A stretch of 64,000 bases of DNA, from positions 11,240,001-11,304,000 of the forward strand of contig OY987306.1 of NCBI GenBank assembly GCA_963920635.1, written 5' to 3'. The stretch comes from Pseudeuparius sepicola. Taxonomy: Eukaryota; Arthropoda; Insecta; Coleoptera; Anthribidae. Below the pieces are notes generated by a model. The model did not search any database. It was not told the DNA's origin and worked only from the letters and a program-made list of their open reading frames with translations. Below are positions 54,487 to 64,000 of the stretch, piece by piece (the first letter of the stretch is position 1; each line of letters opens with the position of its first letter). The position numbers were made by a program, and so were the translations under genes.

Positions 54487-55620
54487 CGAGCCACTTCTTC
54501 TAATAACTATTTGGTCGGTTCTCGTTTTTTAATATTCTGTCTACTTTTAACTTGCGTCAAACACTCGTCCAACTACCATCCCGTCTTGGAATTTTTTTGT
54601 CGGATTCTGTTCGAACGAAAGGCATTTTCTAGGTTACCTCGGGCTCCCGACCAAAATTTTCGAATATATATTTTTTTGATCAGTTGCCGTTTTTCTAAAA
54701 TCCTGTCTACCTTTCAATTGCATCAAATATTCGTCTTGGATTTTTTGTTTGTCAGATTCTTTTCAAACTAAAGGCATTTCCTAGGTTACCTCGACCTCCT
54801 GAGCCACTTTTTCTAATAACTATTTGGTCGGTTCTCGTTTTTTAATATTCTGTCTACTTTTAACTTCCGTCAAACATTCGTCCCACTACCATCCCGTCTT
54901 GGATTTTTTTTGTCGGATTCTGTTAGAACGAAAGGCGTTTTCTAGGTTACCTCGGGCTCCCGACCAAAATTTTCGAATATATATTTTTTGATCAGTTGCC
55001 GTTTTTCTAAAATTCTGTCTACCTTTCAATTGCATCAAACATTCGTCTTGGATTTTTTTGTCAGATTCTGTTCGAATAAAAGGCGTTTTTCCTAGGTTAC
55101 CTCGACCTCCCGCGTTTTTCGGCAATTCGGTCTACTTTCCACTTGCATCAAACATTCGTCTAAGTCCCATCTCGGAATTTATTTCAGATTATATTCGGAT
55201 GAAAGGCGTTTTCTATGTTACCTCGATCTCCCGAGCAAAATTTTCTAATATCTATTTTTTTTGGTCAGTCTCAGTTTTTTCAAAAAAATTATGTATACTT
55301 TTCACTTGCAAACAGTCGTCTAAAATTTTCTTGGAATTTTTTGTCAGATTCTGTCGGAATGAAAGGTGTTTCATAGGTTATCTCAACCTCCCGATCAACT
55401 TAATATTTTTTGATCCGTCCCCGATTTTCGAAAATTCTGCCTACTTTTCACTTGCATCAAATATTCATCTAAGTCCCATTTTGCAACTTTTTTTTACTTT
55501 CTATTCGAAGGAAAGGCGTTTTCTAGGTTACATCGGTCTCCCGAGCCACTTTTTATAATAACTTGTTTGGTCACTCACCGTTTTTTGGGAAATTCGGTCT
55601 ACTTTTCACTTGCATTCTTA
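54300..55620. repeat. Array of about eight 150-165-bp repeats, right arm
   Basis: Inverted counterpart of 52430-53570, with the core CTAGGTTACCTCGACCTCCC. It has one more unit than the left array, at its inner edge (54300-54486), so unit number changed in one arm after the duplication or one arm was copied incompletely. Confidence 0.85.
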
Positions 55621-57947
55621 TTCATCAACGCGTTAACGAAATGTTAACCAAAACCTAGTTACTACTTTCGATTTCATTAGACGTATTTTCTTAACAAATT
55701 TAAAAGCTAACAGGTCGTCTTTTGATCCCAAAACTATTACTACCCATAGTACCTTTCTGCCTATAGAACTAAGATAGCATTTGTTCAATTATTAGTATAT
55801 CTTTCATGATGTCCCATTTATTTGACTTACTAATTAGACGTATTTTCTCATCAAAATGAAAAGCCAAAAGGTAGTTTTTGATTTACAAACTTGTAAATTA
55901 GGCCATTTTTTTCTTGACCTGAATATTTCTCTGTTTTCGATACGTATTATAGGCTTACTATTCACGTAAGTAAAGTCAACAGTGCGTTTTGTATTTTAGT
56001 TATTCATTTTTATCCGTCTAAAATATCAAGGAATACCCCCAAAAGCTAGCAAAATGGGCAAACAGTCGATAAAAATTCCGTTGAATATCTTATTACTACT
56101 ACCTATGGTGCCTTTTTTATTAATCAGAAGTGTATTATATGAGTGAAAGTATTGTTTTGGTGAAATTTTTATTATTCATTTTTATCAGTCTAAAATATCA
56201 AGGAATACCCCCAAAAGCTAGCAAAATGGGCAAACAGTCGATAAAAATTCCGTTGAATATCTTATTATTACTACCTATGGTGCCTTTTTTATTAATCAGA
56301 AGTGTATCATATGAGTGAAAGTATTGTTTTGGTGAAATTTTTATTAAATCGGTTTAAAATGAGCGATTTCTATGTTTTGAGGTTGTAACTCCTTGTAGGT
56401 AATATGCAAACATGATTCAAAAGGAATCCAACTGACCATTATTAAACTACAACTTTTTGTCTAAAAATTTTTTTAAAGAGTTTAGCTTCTAAGATTATAA
56501 GCTATTACAATTAACTGTTGATAAACTAAACATATTTAATCGCATTTACTAAACAATTTAAGCCAATGTTTTTGGATCCTCTAACTTACGACGCAAAATT
56601 AAGGCTTCACATGATATCTAGAAAATTGTGAATTGCCACTCGCAATATTTTTGATTCTAGATAATCGAGAAAATTGTCATTATTAAACCTAATTATTAAA
56701 TTGAGTTGAAAGTCAACGCACAAAGATTTTTGTATGATATTTACTCTCAGGGTCGTTGTCTCAGAATTCTATAAGAGATTCTTAAGATTTTTTTCCTATT
56801 ATCTCAATTAGTAACTTATTGAAACTCAATTTACACAAAACCAATTTTCAGAGGACAAAAATCCCTTGAAAATATGATTTTTTAAATTTTATAACGTTTA
56901 GTATTTTTTATTTTGGTTATATAGTTACCACCTAGCTTGACCCAGTGAAACTGAATTTTACACAAGAACAATTTTCAGAGGATAAAAATCCGTTGAAAAT
57001 ATGATTTTTTAAATTTTATAACGTTCAGTATTTTTTATTTTGGTTATGTAGTAGCTTGACCCAGATGGAATTTTTCTTTTCATCAGATTCTGTTCTAACG
57101 GGAAGCGTTTATGATGTTGTCTCGGTCTATTGAACAACTATTCTAAAATAACCCAACCTGTATAAAACATAAAATGGGACAGCCACATCACTACTTTTTT
57201 TGCCTTGTATATTTCCAAATTGGCTGTTAGATGTGTTTCTCACCTTAAAAAATTAAAGCCAATATTTTTTTTTGGACCCTCAAACTTGCAACACAATTAG
57301 GTTTCACATCTCTAGCATATTTCTCATTTATTTTATATATACGTAGGTATAAGTTTCATTGTTTAATAAAACCAACTCGGCACTTTTCACGTCCTATGCG
57401 TCGCACTTGCTTCAGTAGATTCTCGGTCGTGGCCACAGATAAAGACTCTATCGAGGCGTTGTAATAAATATATGAAAAGTCTGAGTTTCGTGTTTGTTTT
57501 TCTTTGGAAAGATGGAAGTGTATCAGTACCTACTTCAGTATAATAGATACGCGTAGTTCAGTGAAATTTTGGATTACGGCAGTACCTATCTATGGAATTT
57601 GAACGGTTACTGGTTGTTTTTCCCGTGAAAATGACTGTGCCGTTAGAAAAATGATGTTTGGTTATATCTGATAGCTCGGGGATGTTTATTTTACTGTCTG
57701 GGGCATTAGATGTAACCTGATTTCTTTTTATACATCATCAAGAATCTTTCGGTGAGTTGTATTTTGTTTTCTTATCTCTAGGGTATTTTTTTTATGTACT
57801 TGCGTCGCATTTTGAAACCTATATCGTAAAACCGGTGGTGGCACCCTGTGTTTAAAAACTATACTTCGAAAAAACATCTTGTCTGATCCAATTTTGTTAT
57901 CATTTTCGTGAATGGGGTAAACAAATTAAACGTTAGCAATTATATTT
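55621..57947. other. Right-arm counterpart of 50109-52429
   Basis: Mirror of the AT-rich left segment with the same internal duplications. Scattered single-base differences are visible, for example GCTAGAGATGTG orientation against GCCAGAGATGTG, and CATATTTTCAAGG against CATATTATCAAGG in the left arm. No gene. Confidence 0.65.
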
Positions 57948-58512
57948 GTATCAAAAAAAATTTTGTCGAAAAAGAATTTGGCAAAAACAAAATTGGCAAA
58001 AAAAAATTGGCAAAAAAAAATTCGACAAAAAAAAATTTGGCAAAAAAAATGTCAAAAAAATTTTTACAAAAAAAAATTTTGACAAAAAAAATTTTGACAA
58101 AAAAAAAATTTGGCAAAAAAAAATTTTGATAAAAAAAATTTTGACAAAAAAAAAATTTGGCAAAAAAAAATTTGGCAAAATAAAATTTGGCAAAAAAAAA
58201 TTTTGGCAAAAAAAATTGTCAAAAAAAAAATTTGACAAAAAAAAATTTTGACGAAAAAAAAATTTGGTGAAAAAAATTTTTACGAAAAAAAAAATTTGGG
58301 GAAAAAAATTTTGACGAAAAAAAAATTTGGGAAAAAAAATTTTGCAAAAAAAAATTTGACAAAAAAAATTTTGCAAAAAAAAAATTTTGGTAAAAAAAAA
58401 TTTTGGTAAAAAAAAATTTTGGCAAAAAAATTTTGGCAAAAAAAAATTTTGGCAAAAAAAAAATTTTGGCAAAAAAAAATTGACAAAAAAAAATTTTGGC
58501 AAAAAACTTCTA
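57948..58512. repeat. A-tract array, right-arm mirror of the T-tract array
   Basis: Units of A-runs with TTTGGC or TTTTGAC spacers, the reverse complement of 49508-50108 but about 35 bp shorter and with different run lengths. Apparent coding frames are artefacts. Confidence 0.9.
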
Positions 58513-60039
58513 CAAAAAATCACAAAAAATTTTCACCTGTTTGAATGACAGTCGGTCCTCCGCCTATTAAGATATAGCTTTTACTTCCTTTATATAAGTT
58601 TTCGTTTCCAAGATATCAAGCGGTTTATAAATGGGACAGCTGGTATATTTACATTTTTTTCTTTCTTTTGCTCATGTAATCCTTGGGATTTTTTTTACGA
58701 AAGGTTTCCAAATATCTAGCTGTTTAAAAATGGGACAGCTGGTATATACTTACTTGCATCTTGGAGCACTCGAACTGATACGTGGAATCACGCACCCTTC
58801 TTATAGGCCATTATTTGTCGACTAAGGTTTTTTTTGTCTGGTCAGCAGAGCCGCGTTTGCCTACCAAGGTTTTTTCCTAACCTTATATATTTTTTGAATC
58901 CACCGGTATAAAATATCGTCATTATTTCCTTCTGTGGGGAACTAAAAAATATTTACTTTCAAATAAGGTTGAGGAAACCGGTATTTAAAAAAGTAATAAC
59001 CCCTAAAATTTTTCCAAACGAGATGAACTGAAACAGCTAGGGTGTATAAAATGGGACAGCCGCGCAATTACCTTTTTCGGTCTTGTGTATATTTTACTGG
59101 AATAAATAATTATTTCCAATTTTTTTTTGGTACAACCTCTACATCGTATTTTTTTTACTGAAATTTTTTCATCATTTTTTTCCAAGTGAAACTGACGTTA
59201 TTTTTACCTTTACATATATTTTTACCGGTATACAAAACTTATTCGAAAATTCTACCTACATTTTCACGTCTTGGATTTTTTTTACAGATTTTGTTCAAAC
59301 AAAATTTCCTATGTTATCTGGGGCCTTCCGACTAACTATTATAATAACTGTTTTTATCAGTCACTCGAAAAAATTCTATCTGCACTTGTATATAAAACAT
59401 TCGTCTGAGTCTTGTCTTGTACATTTCACCGTCAAAAAATGAAAATTTCCCAAAATGTTATCGGGATTATAGGATCAGGACCTTTTTAAAATTACATTTT
59501 TTGAATAAAAAATTTTCAAAATTTTTCGAATTTTCATTTCAGGTATCAAAAGTGCGGAACTGCGCATGCGCGAAACGCGTGCAAGGGGGAAGGGTGGATT
59601 TTGTTCGGGCAACTACATGCCAGTCGGACGGAGGCCTTCGGCCTCCGTTCCTCTTACTATATATTTACTATGCGGTCACGCGTTCGCAGCGAGTAACCCG
59701 ATGCGACGCAACAGCTGAGTTATAATTTTGTGTACTTGAACAATTCGGGGTTTATTTGCACAAATAAATTAAAAATTATGGTTCATAAGATCACAAACGC
59801 AGACCTTATCGATAACAATTTTATTAGACTTTTTATTTCATTATTAGCCATTACTTGACATAACCTACAATTTTCCAAATTTATGTGTATAAGTTAAGAA
59901 TCACCCTGTATACACATAACAGTGGAATAGAGTGATATTATTGCTTAGAGTGAGAGTTTTATTATAATATGATGCTTCAGGTGTTTTCCCTTCAACACAA
60001 AGATTCTTATAAAAAAACACAACAAAAGATTTTTAAACG

Positions 60040-60045
60040 TTTATT
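60040..60045 (-). terminator. Polyadenylation signal, right-arm copy
   Basis: Reverse complement AATAAA just 3' (minus strand) of the 40-residue ORF at 60051-60173. Confidence 0.5.
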
Positions 60046-60050
60046 AAAAA

Positions 60051-60173
60051 TTAATTGTGTAAGTCAATATGTTTTATCTTCATTTTAATTTCATATAACA
60101 TAAGTTCATATTTCAATGCTTCTAAATTCTTCAAATATTGTTGCAGTTTTCTTCTGTACTCCAGCTTCGTCAT
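60051..60173 (-). CDS. 40-residue helical basic peptide, right-arm copy
   Basis: Same frame and length as 47734-47856, with the same ATGA overlap with the upstream ORF (60170-60173). No difference from the left copy was noticed. Confidence 0.5.
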   Translation of the reverse strand: MTKLEYRRKLQQYLKNLEALKYELMLYEIKMKIKHIDLHN

Positions 60174-60478
60174 GGTTCTACAATAAATTCGATATTTGTA
60201 GATCGGCCGACGGGTCCAAGACTCTTCATGTAATACCTCCTTCCGTTACCGATATCCCTATTAATTTCTTCGATCCGTTGGGGCGTAAACTCGGCCGTGT
60301 ATCGTTGCGGCAGCACCGTCTTAAATTCTTCGAACTCTACGTAGACCTTCTCTCCGTATTGCGTGTTCACTTTGTCCACGCTCGTGATTTGAAAATTTTC
60401 ATCCACGTCCATATTTTGAACGCTTTCGAATTTCTTGACGATCAAATTCTTGTTCAGGTGATTCAGGAACGACTGCAT
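60170..60478 (-). CDS. Small acidic protein, right-arm copy, function unknown
   Basis: Translates to the same 102 residues as 47429-47737. Two intact identical copies point to recent duplication or ongoing gene conversion between the arms, and to some constraint on the frame. The two copies are transcribed toward each other, towards the centre of the palindrome. Confidence 0.7.
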   Translation of the reverse strand: MQSFLNHLNKNLIVKKFESVQNMDVDENFQITSVDKVNTQYGEKVYVEFEEFKTVLPQRYTAEFTPQRIEEINRDIGNGRRYYMKSLGPVGRSTNIEFIVEP

Positions 60479-60604
60479 TTTGAACTCGGCAAATCAGACT
60501 GTAGGAAATTGTAAGTGTATATAACGGGAAAACTGCTCTTGCGCACGAATATATAGACCTCACCCCACCAAGCCGTTGGAGTGGGGGTTGCCCCGTCGTT
60601 GGAG

Positions 60605-60790
60605 TGGGGGGGGGGGTCAACTGGGGGTCACACGTGGCCCAAAGGTCAAAGGTTAACCTATCAGGATCTAGGGGTCAACTGGGGTCATAAGGTGACGTCA
60701 CGTGACCTCGGGCATGACGTAGCCACTTTGCTCCCGTGACCTCGGGCCGTAGGGGACTCTCAGAATCAAGGGGTCAACTGAGGTCAAAGT
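60605..60790 (-). promoter_or_regulatory. Nuclear-receptor half-site cluster, right-arm copy
   Basis: Mirror of 47121-47293 with a few differences (for example AAGGTGACGTCACGTGACCT here against CCGGTGACG on the left, and GGGAGCAAAG against GGCAGCAAAG). The half-sites, CACGTG and TGACGTCA are all kept. Confidence 0.55.
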
Positions 60791-60817
60791 GGTCCCGTAC
60801 TCTCTTTGTATTACTAC

Positions 60818-61780
60818 TCTCTTAATTGAAACGAAAAAGTTACATATCGAAGAAATTTCGGCGATTTTCGGGATTTTGAAAAATATCTTGGAAAGTAGGC
60901 CATGGACCTCAAATGTGTTTTTACGCAAAGTTAGCACATCAAAAAAGCATTTTTTTTAATAAAGTTCTCCGAAAATGCATATTTGTCAAGATTTTCTCGA
61001 GTGGCCCTTCTTAAATACACACCCTGCATTTTTGTCCTTAACTTTTCGAGAATACCCTGTATATAAATTCGGAAGCTAGATTCGGATTCTCCAGAGAAAA
61101 CTGTATCATCCTAGTTTTAAGCTGGTCTTTTTATTTCAAAAACTAAGGATATAATCGGACTTTATTTGAGACACCTAATAATACCCTGAAAATTTTTCTC
61201 TTTTTGCTATGCGAAAAACACAATTCTATTATACTTAGAAAAATAGTTATTTGTGTAACTAGTGCAAAAAGTGCATATTTGTTTCACGAGACATATGAAG
61301 TTTTCAGCTCGAGAAGCAGTCGAGGTAACTGATGGACAAATTTATTAATTTCCAGTATTTTTTTTTTGAATTTTGTTTTCTTCATTGCCTATGAAGGTCT
61401 CAGGTTCTTCACTTAAAACTCCTTTTCGAAGTGTTGTGAAGTTTTCGGTACTGGTATACTTGGTTCACCTTCCAGAATTTGAGCAGCTATTTCAGTTTTT
61501 TTTTTTAGAAATTGAAATTTTACTAAAAGTATTTATACCAACAGGTTGAACGGAGCATTTTCCGTTATAATATCTAAGGGATGCATTTTTTCGATACGCT
61601 TCAAAAAAATTAAAAGGTTTGTTTGTCTTGCTATCGGGAATTTTCACAGTTATGATAGAAACCATGTCGTTAATATCATTTAATGGTAATTTCTGTAACT
61701 CGTCTCTGCGGCATGCTCCTGCAATGCCAAATACTGCAACTATCTATAACAATACACAAGTAAGTAGGTATAAAGTTAAA
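60818..61780. other. Right flank of the giant palindrome
   Basis: 60830-60930 is a diverged inverted match to 45090-45205. ACACACCCTGCA at 61018 and ACCCTGTATA at about 61053-61062 look like right ends of ACAGGGTG-type elements whose left ends I could not place. No gene. Confidence 0.45.
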
Positions 61781-62110
61781 AATCGGCCAAGTGCGAGTCG
61801 AACTCGCACACGAAGGGTTCGGTACCACCGTACAATATTTAACACTACATATTTTTAAAAAATACTTTAGTAAAAAATAATAAAAAAAGAAATAGAAAAG
61901 TTTGCCCCAGAGCATGGTTTCGAACGACGGACCTGTGGGTTATGAGCCCAGCACGCTCCCACTGCGCAACTTCGCTGCTTGAGAAATGTTAGTTAGTTAG
62001 CCGTGTTATCATTGTTAACAAAAATCGAATTATATTATTTGTTGTTTTGCGGCCATACACACTCTGTGAAAATGTCAAGTGTCTATTAAGATTCAAAAGA
62101 TACAGCGCTA
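61781..62110. repeat. Interspersed repeat containing GGCCAAGTGCGAGT
   Basis: It begins AAAATCGGCCAAGTGCGAGT, followed by CGAACTCGCACACGAAGGGT, and further on has CACTCTGTGAAAATGTCAAG and AGATACAGCGCTATAAGG. I associate this ordered set of strings with an abundant interspersed repeat of Lepidoptera and some other insects. A B-box-like GTTCGACTC lies on the minus strand. A tRNA-like segment is embedded at 61905-61979. Confidence 0.55.
61905..61979 (-). tRNA. Initiator tRNA-Met-like pseudogene (anticodon CAT)
   Basis: The minus strand reads AGCAGCG, then GCGCAGTGGGAGCGTGCTGG, then GGCTCATAACCC and AGGTCCGTCGTTCGAAACCA. This closely follows eukaryotic initiator tRNA-Met, with anticodon CAT at plus positions 61942-61944. 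Two or three extra bases between the acceptor stem and D arm and a mismatched acceptor end (GCTCTGGGGC) indicate a pseudogene or a tRNA-derived SINE rather than a working tRNA. Confidence 0.7.
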
Positions 62111-63452
62111 TAAGGCATAGTTGGTGTCCCGTGGGGTTTTCTAAACGTATTACTACACAAGAGTGGGGGCCATAACAAGGCCTATGGTCCGGCAGGGCCG
62201 GTAGGCGCTTGTTAACAAGCGAAAAAGAATAAATTAAAAAAAAACGTGAAAGTAGGCAATAACTGGCAAACTGAAAACTAAATATTTTGAAAAACTTCTT
62301 TTTTCTTCAAACGTAGCTAAAATAAGCCATTACGTGCCTCAATTCAAACAGTAAAAAGTGTATACCGGGATACCGCACCAAATAAAACAAATAAAAAAAG
62401 AAAATAATACATATTTTATTTTGTTCTATGAAGATTTTTGATGATGATTATTACAAATCTAAAATAAAAGCTTTTATAAACAACTGGCTAATATATTTTT
62501 TGAGAAAAACATTGTCAATTTTTTCTTTCGAGGATTTCACTAATCAATAACTATTGAGATCTAATCAGATCTCAGTAGGTATTACGTAGAACCCCCTATT
62601 TATTCCTTTACTCAATGGTAGAACTAATATAAATATTTATAGGTACTGCTTTTATAAAAAAATCTCCATTCGAATTTTGAGTTTCTTAGTTGTGGTTGTA
62701 GGTACCTAATATAGCTAAAGTTTCCAAGGTTATTGAAGGCCGTGCAAAAAATCACAGAACTGAGGAGTAATATCTCAGGGATCGAATTATTCCATTATCC
62801 CGTTTTCCCCTTTATTTGTATATTTACCTACGCTCACCTGTTACGCATGACTAAGGTAAAGCCATCTTTCTTTGTTAGGTGAGTCAGGCCACGTATGAAA
62901 TGCTGAAAAATCTCCCCGAAAACTAAACGTGAAAGACATTATACTCGTACGACATTCCTTATTTCCCTCTTTTTAGCATTCCAGACGGAAAGAGAGCCTG
63001 GAAGTTATGATTACTGTTGTACAATATGATTGGTTATATTTTCCGTTTACCTATAACTTTTCAGGTTTAAAAGTTTAAATACAAAAGTTGTTTGAAATTA
63101 AATAGAGTACAACACATTTTTTTTTTCAATAGAACGTTCTATATTTTTATACTGATTTGAATTCTACGCACGTTTCATATTTATATGTTATACACTGTTA
63201 AAAATCGATTTAAAATTACAGGCATTCTCATGTGAAAGTAACGGGTTATTACACGATTTACCATGTACTCTGTGAATATACATTCAAGATCATGAACAAA
63301 TACATACTTATAGTACTTTCTCGCTTTTTTGTGATTTTACATTCGTCTAATGTAAAAATACAACTGAACGAGGTAAAGTTTCGTCGGGCTATTTTATTTT
63401 TACTCTTTAGTGTTGAAAATTACGTTACGAAAGCGAAAATACATCAACTTTA
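62111..63452. other. No recognisable feature
   Basis: Apart from a GC-richer patch at 62160-62215 (GGTCCGGCAGGGCCGG) this is AT-rich DNA without inverted repeats or domain-bearing frames. Confidence 0.45.
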
Positions 63453-63770
63453 GTGTACTTTTACATGTTTGAAGGTGGGAGTATAGCCTCTATAGCGTTA
63501 CGGAATTGCATCATAATTTCTCTAGTACGTAGTAAGCAAGTTGGGCGGTCGCCCATTGTCGTCTTCTACCAAGCGCAGCACGAGAACCGTTGCGTTTGCG
63601 TTATAACTTTTTCATCCATCAAAAACAGTTTGTTAGTATGTGTTGTGAAGAGGAAAATCATGGTAAGTACTAGAAAATGTTGTCAATGTCATCTCGTGTT
63701 ACCTAGTCCCAACCGCGAAAGCACTAGTGTTTGTTTTTATTTCATTTTATTTATTTATATTTTTGTATAA
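63453..63770 (+). CDS. Doubtful exon, possible cysteine-containing start
   Basis: A plus-strand frame passes ATG at 63660, where the next six bases are GTAAGT. That can be read either as MVSTRKCCQCH or as a 5' exon ending right after the start codon. The C-C-x-x-C pattern slightly resembles the beginning of a zinc-binding domain, but the frame then runs into low-complexity hydrophobic residues. I cannot assign it. A first exon of a host gene continuing outside the window is possible. Confidence 0.15.
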   Translation: MYFYMFEGGSIASIALRNCIIISLVRSKQVGRSPIVVFYQAQHENRCVCVITFSSIKNSLLVCVVKRKIMVSTRKCCQCHLVLPSPNRESTSVCFYFILFIYIFV

Positions 63771-64000
63771 ACATAAATTATTATTCCAAACATAGAGGTT
63801 AAAAACATATAACTATATTTTTACATAAAAGGTCGATTTTGACGTTTAAAAGAGTGCCTTTTTTGATTTATGATAATAAAGATCTTGCCATTAAAAATAA
63901 ATATTTTTTTTAATTTTTTGGGAGCCGCCCTTTACGTCTGAGCGCACCACAGCCTCGCGGTCTTATTCTGCTTTTCTCTCGTTTTATTTTACTGCGCTAC
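63771..64000. other. No recognisable feature
   Basis: AT-rich to about 63915, then GC-richer to the window end. Nothing can be assigned. Confidence 0.4.

Larger units (their letters stand above)
47090..60817. mobile_element. Giant inverted repeat element, about 6.4-kb arms
   Basis: The left arm 47090-53566 is mirrored by the right arm 54487-60817. The two arms encode identical stretches in several frames and differ mainly by small indels and scattered substitutions, so identity is very high. The centre 53567-54486 is not mirrored. Each arm carries a promoter-like block, two overlapping small ORFs, a hairpin, a T-rich array, AT-rich DNA and a tandem repeat array. No transposase, integrase, polymerase or Rep was found. 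Short of an assembly artefact, it is a foldback-type or virus-like element of unknown class. Confidence 0.9.

Noticed and set aside
47090..60817. The giant palindrome as a pure assembly artefact
   Set aside because: Not fully excludable, but the arms differ by a 136-bp indel, one repeat unit, array lengths and scattered substitutions, and the centre is a long unique sequence. A foldback-read artefact would be expected to give identical arms and a short or absent centre.

Overview
This window looks like eukaryotic, almost certainly arthropod and most likely insect, non-coding DNA. It is AT-rich and has no prokaryotic gene organisation. It holds many palindromic transposons with TATACAGGGTG-type ends, a THAP/P-element-like transposon, Tc1/mariner, pogo and hAT relics, a 5'-truncated LINE with an RNase H domain, a 5S-rRNA-like repeat and tRNA-like Pol III repeats. 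Several repeats resemble families I associate with Lepidoptera (the GGCCAAGTGCGAGT repeat, the TAATATTAGTATAGAT tail, frequent TAGGTACCTA strings), but the order cannot be fixed from sequence alone. I found no convincing intact host gene; two or three short segments could be stray exons.

Layout. 1-4.5 kb: nested palindromic elements with a 1.13-kb pogo-like element at the core. 4.5-12.7 kb: unassigned sequence plus three long-inverted-repeat elements, one of which still holds the 3' end of a mariner-type transposase gene. 12.8-15.4 kb: a 5'-truncated LINE bounded by a 13-bp target duplication and itself split by a 1.67-kb insertion. 16-18.6 kb: a palindromic element containing an 810-bp hAT-type MITE with a perfect 8-bp target duplication. 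19.8-30.3 kb: a run of palindromic MITEs, a second mariner relic and a 1.14-kb hAT-type MITE. 31.58-35.96 kb: a complete but decayed P-type element on the minus strand (THAP exon, coiled-coil exon, transposase exon) with 32-bp terminal inverted repeats and two MITEs in its introns. 36-46.5 kb: a Tc1 relic, partial copies, a 5S-like fragment, a roughly 0.6-kb direct duplication and a 29-bp micro-hAT.

The standout is 47.09-60.82 kb: a giant near-perfect inverted repeat (arms about 6.3-6.5 kb) around a roughly 0.9-kb asymmetric centre. Each arm carries, from the outside in: a cluster of nuclear-receptor-like half-sites with CACGTG and TGACGTCA sites; a TATA-containing promoter; a bicistronic pair of small ORFs (102 and 40 residues, overlapping by ATGA) with an AATAAA signal; a GC-rich hairpin; a roughly 600-bp T-tract/GCCAAAA array; about 2.3 kb of AT-rich DNA; and an array of roughly 150-165-bp repeats. 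The centre holds about twenty TAACG cores (at least eight full CGTTAACG palindromes), often about 11 bp apart, resembling an iteron or protein-binding array. Together this looks like an undescribed large foldback or virus-like element. That is inference; the symmetry, the ORFs and the arrays are seen directly. 61-64 kb: a tRNA-like repeat and unassigned sequence.

Most apparent ORFs longer than 60 codons are chance frames in repeats. The only ones I treat as plausible protein-coding genes are the two small ORFs duplicated in the giant palindrome arms.
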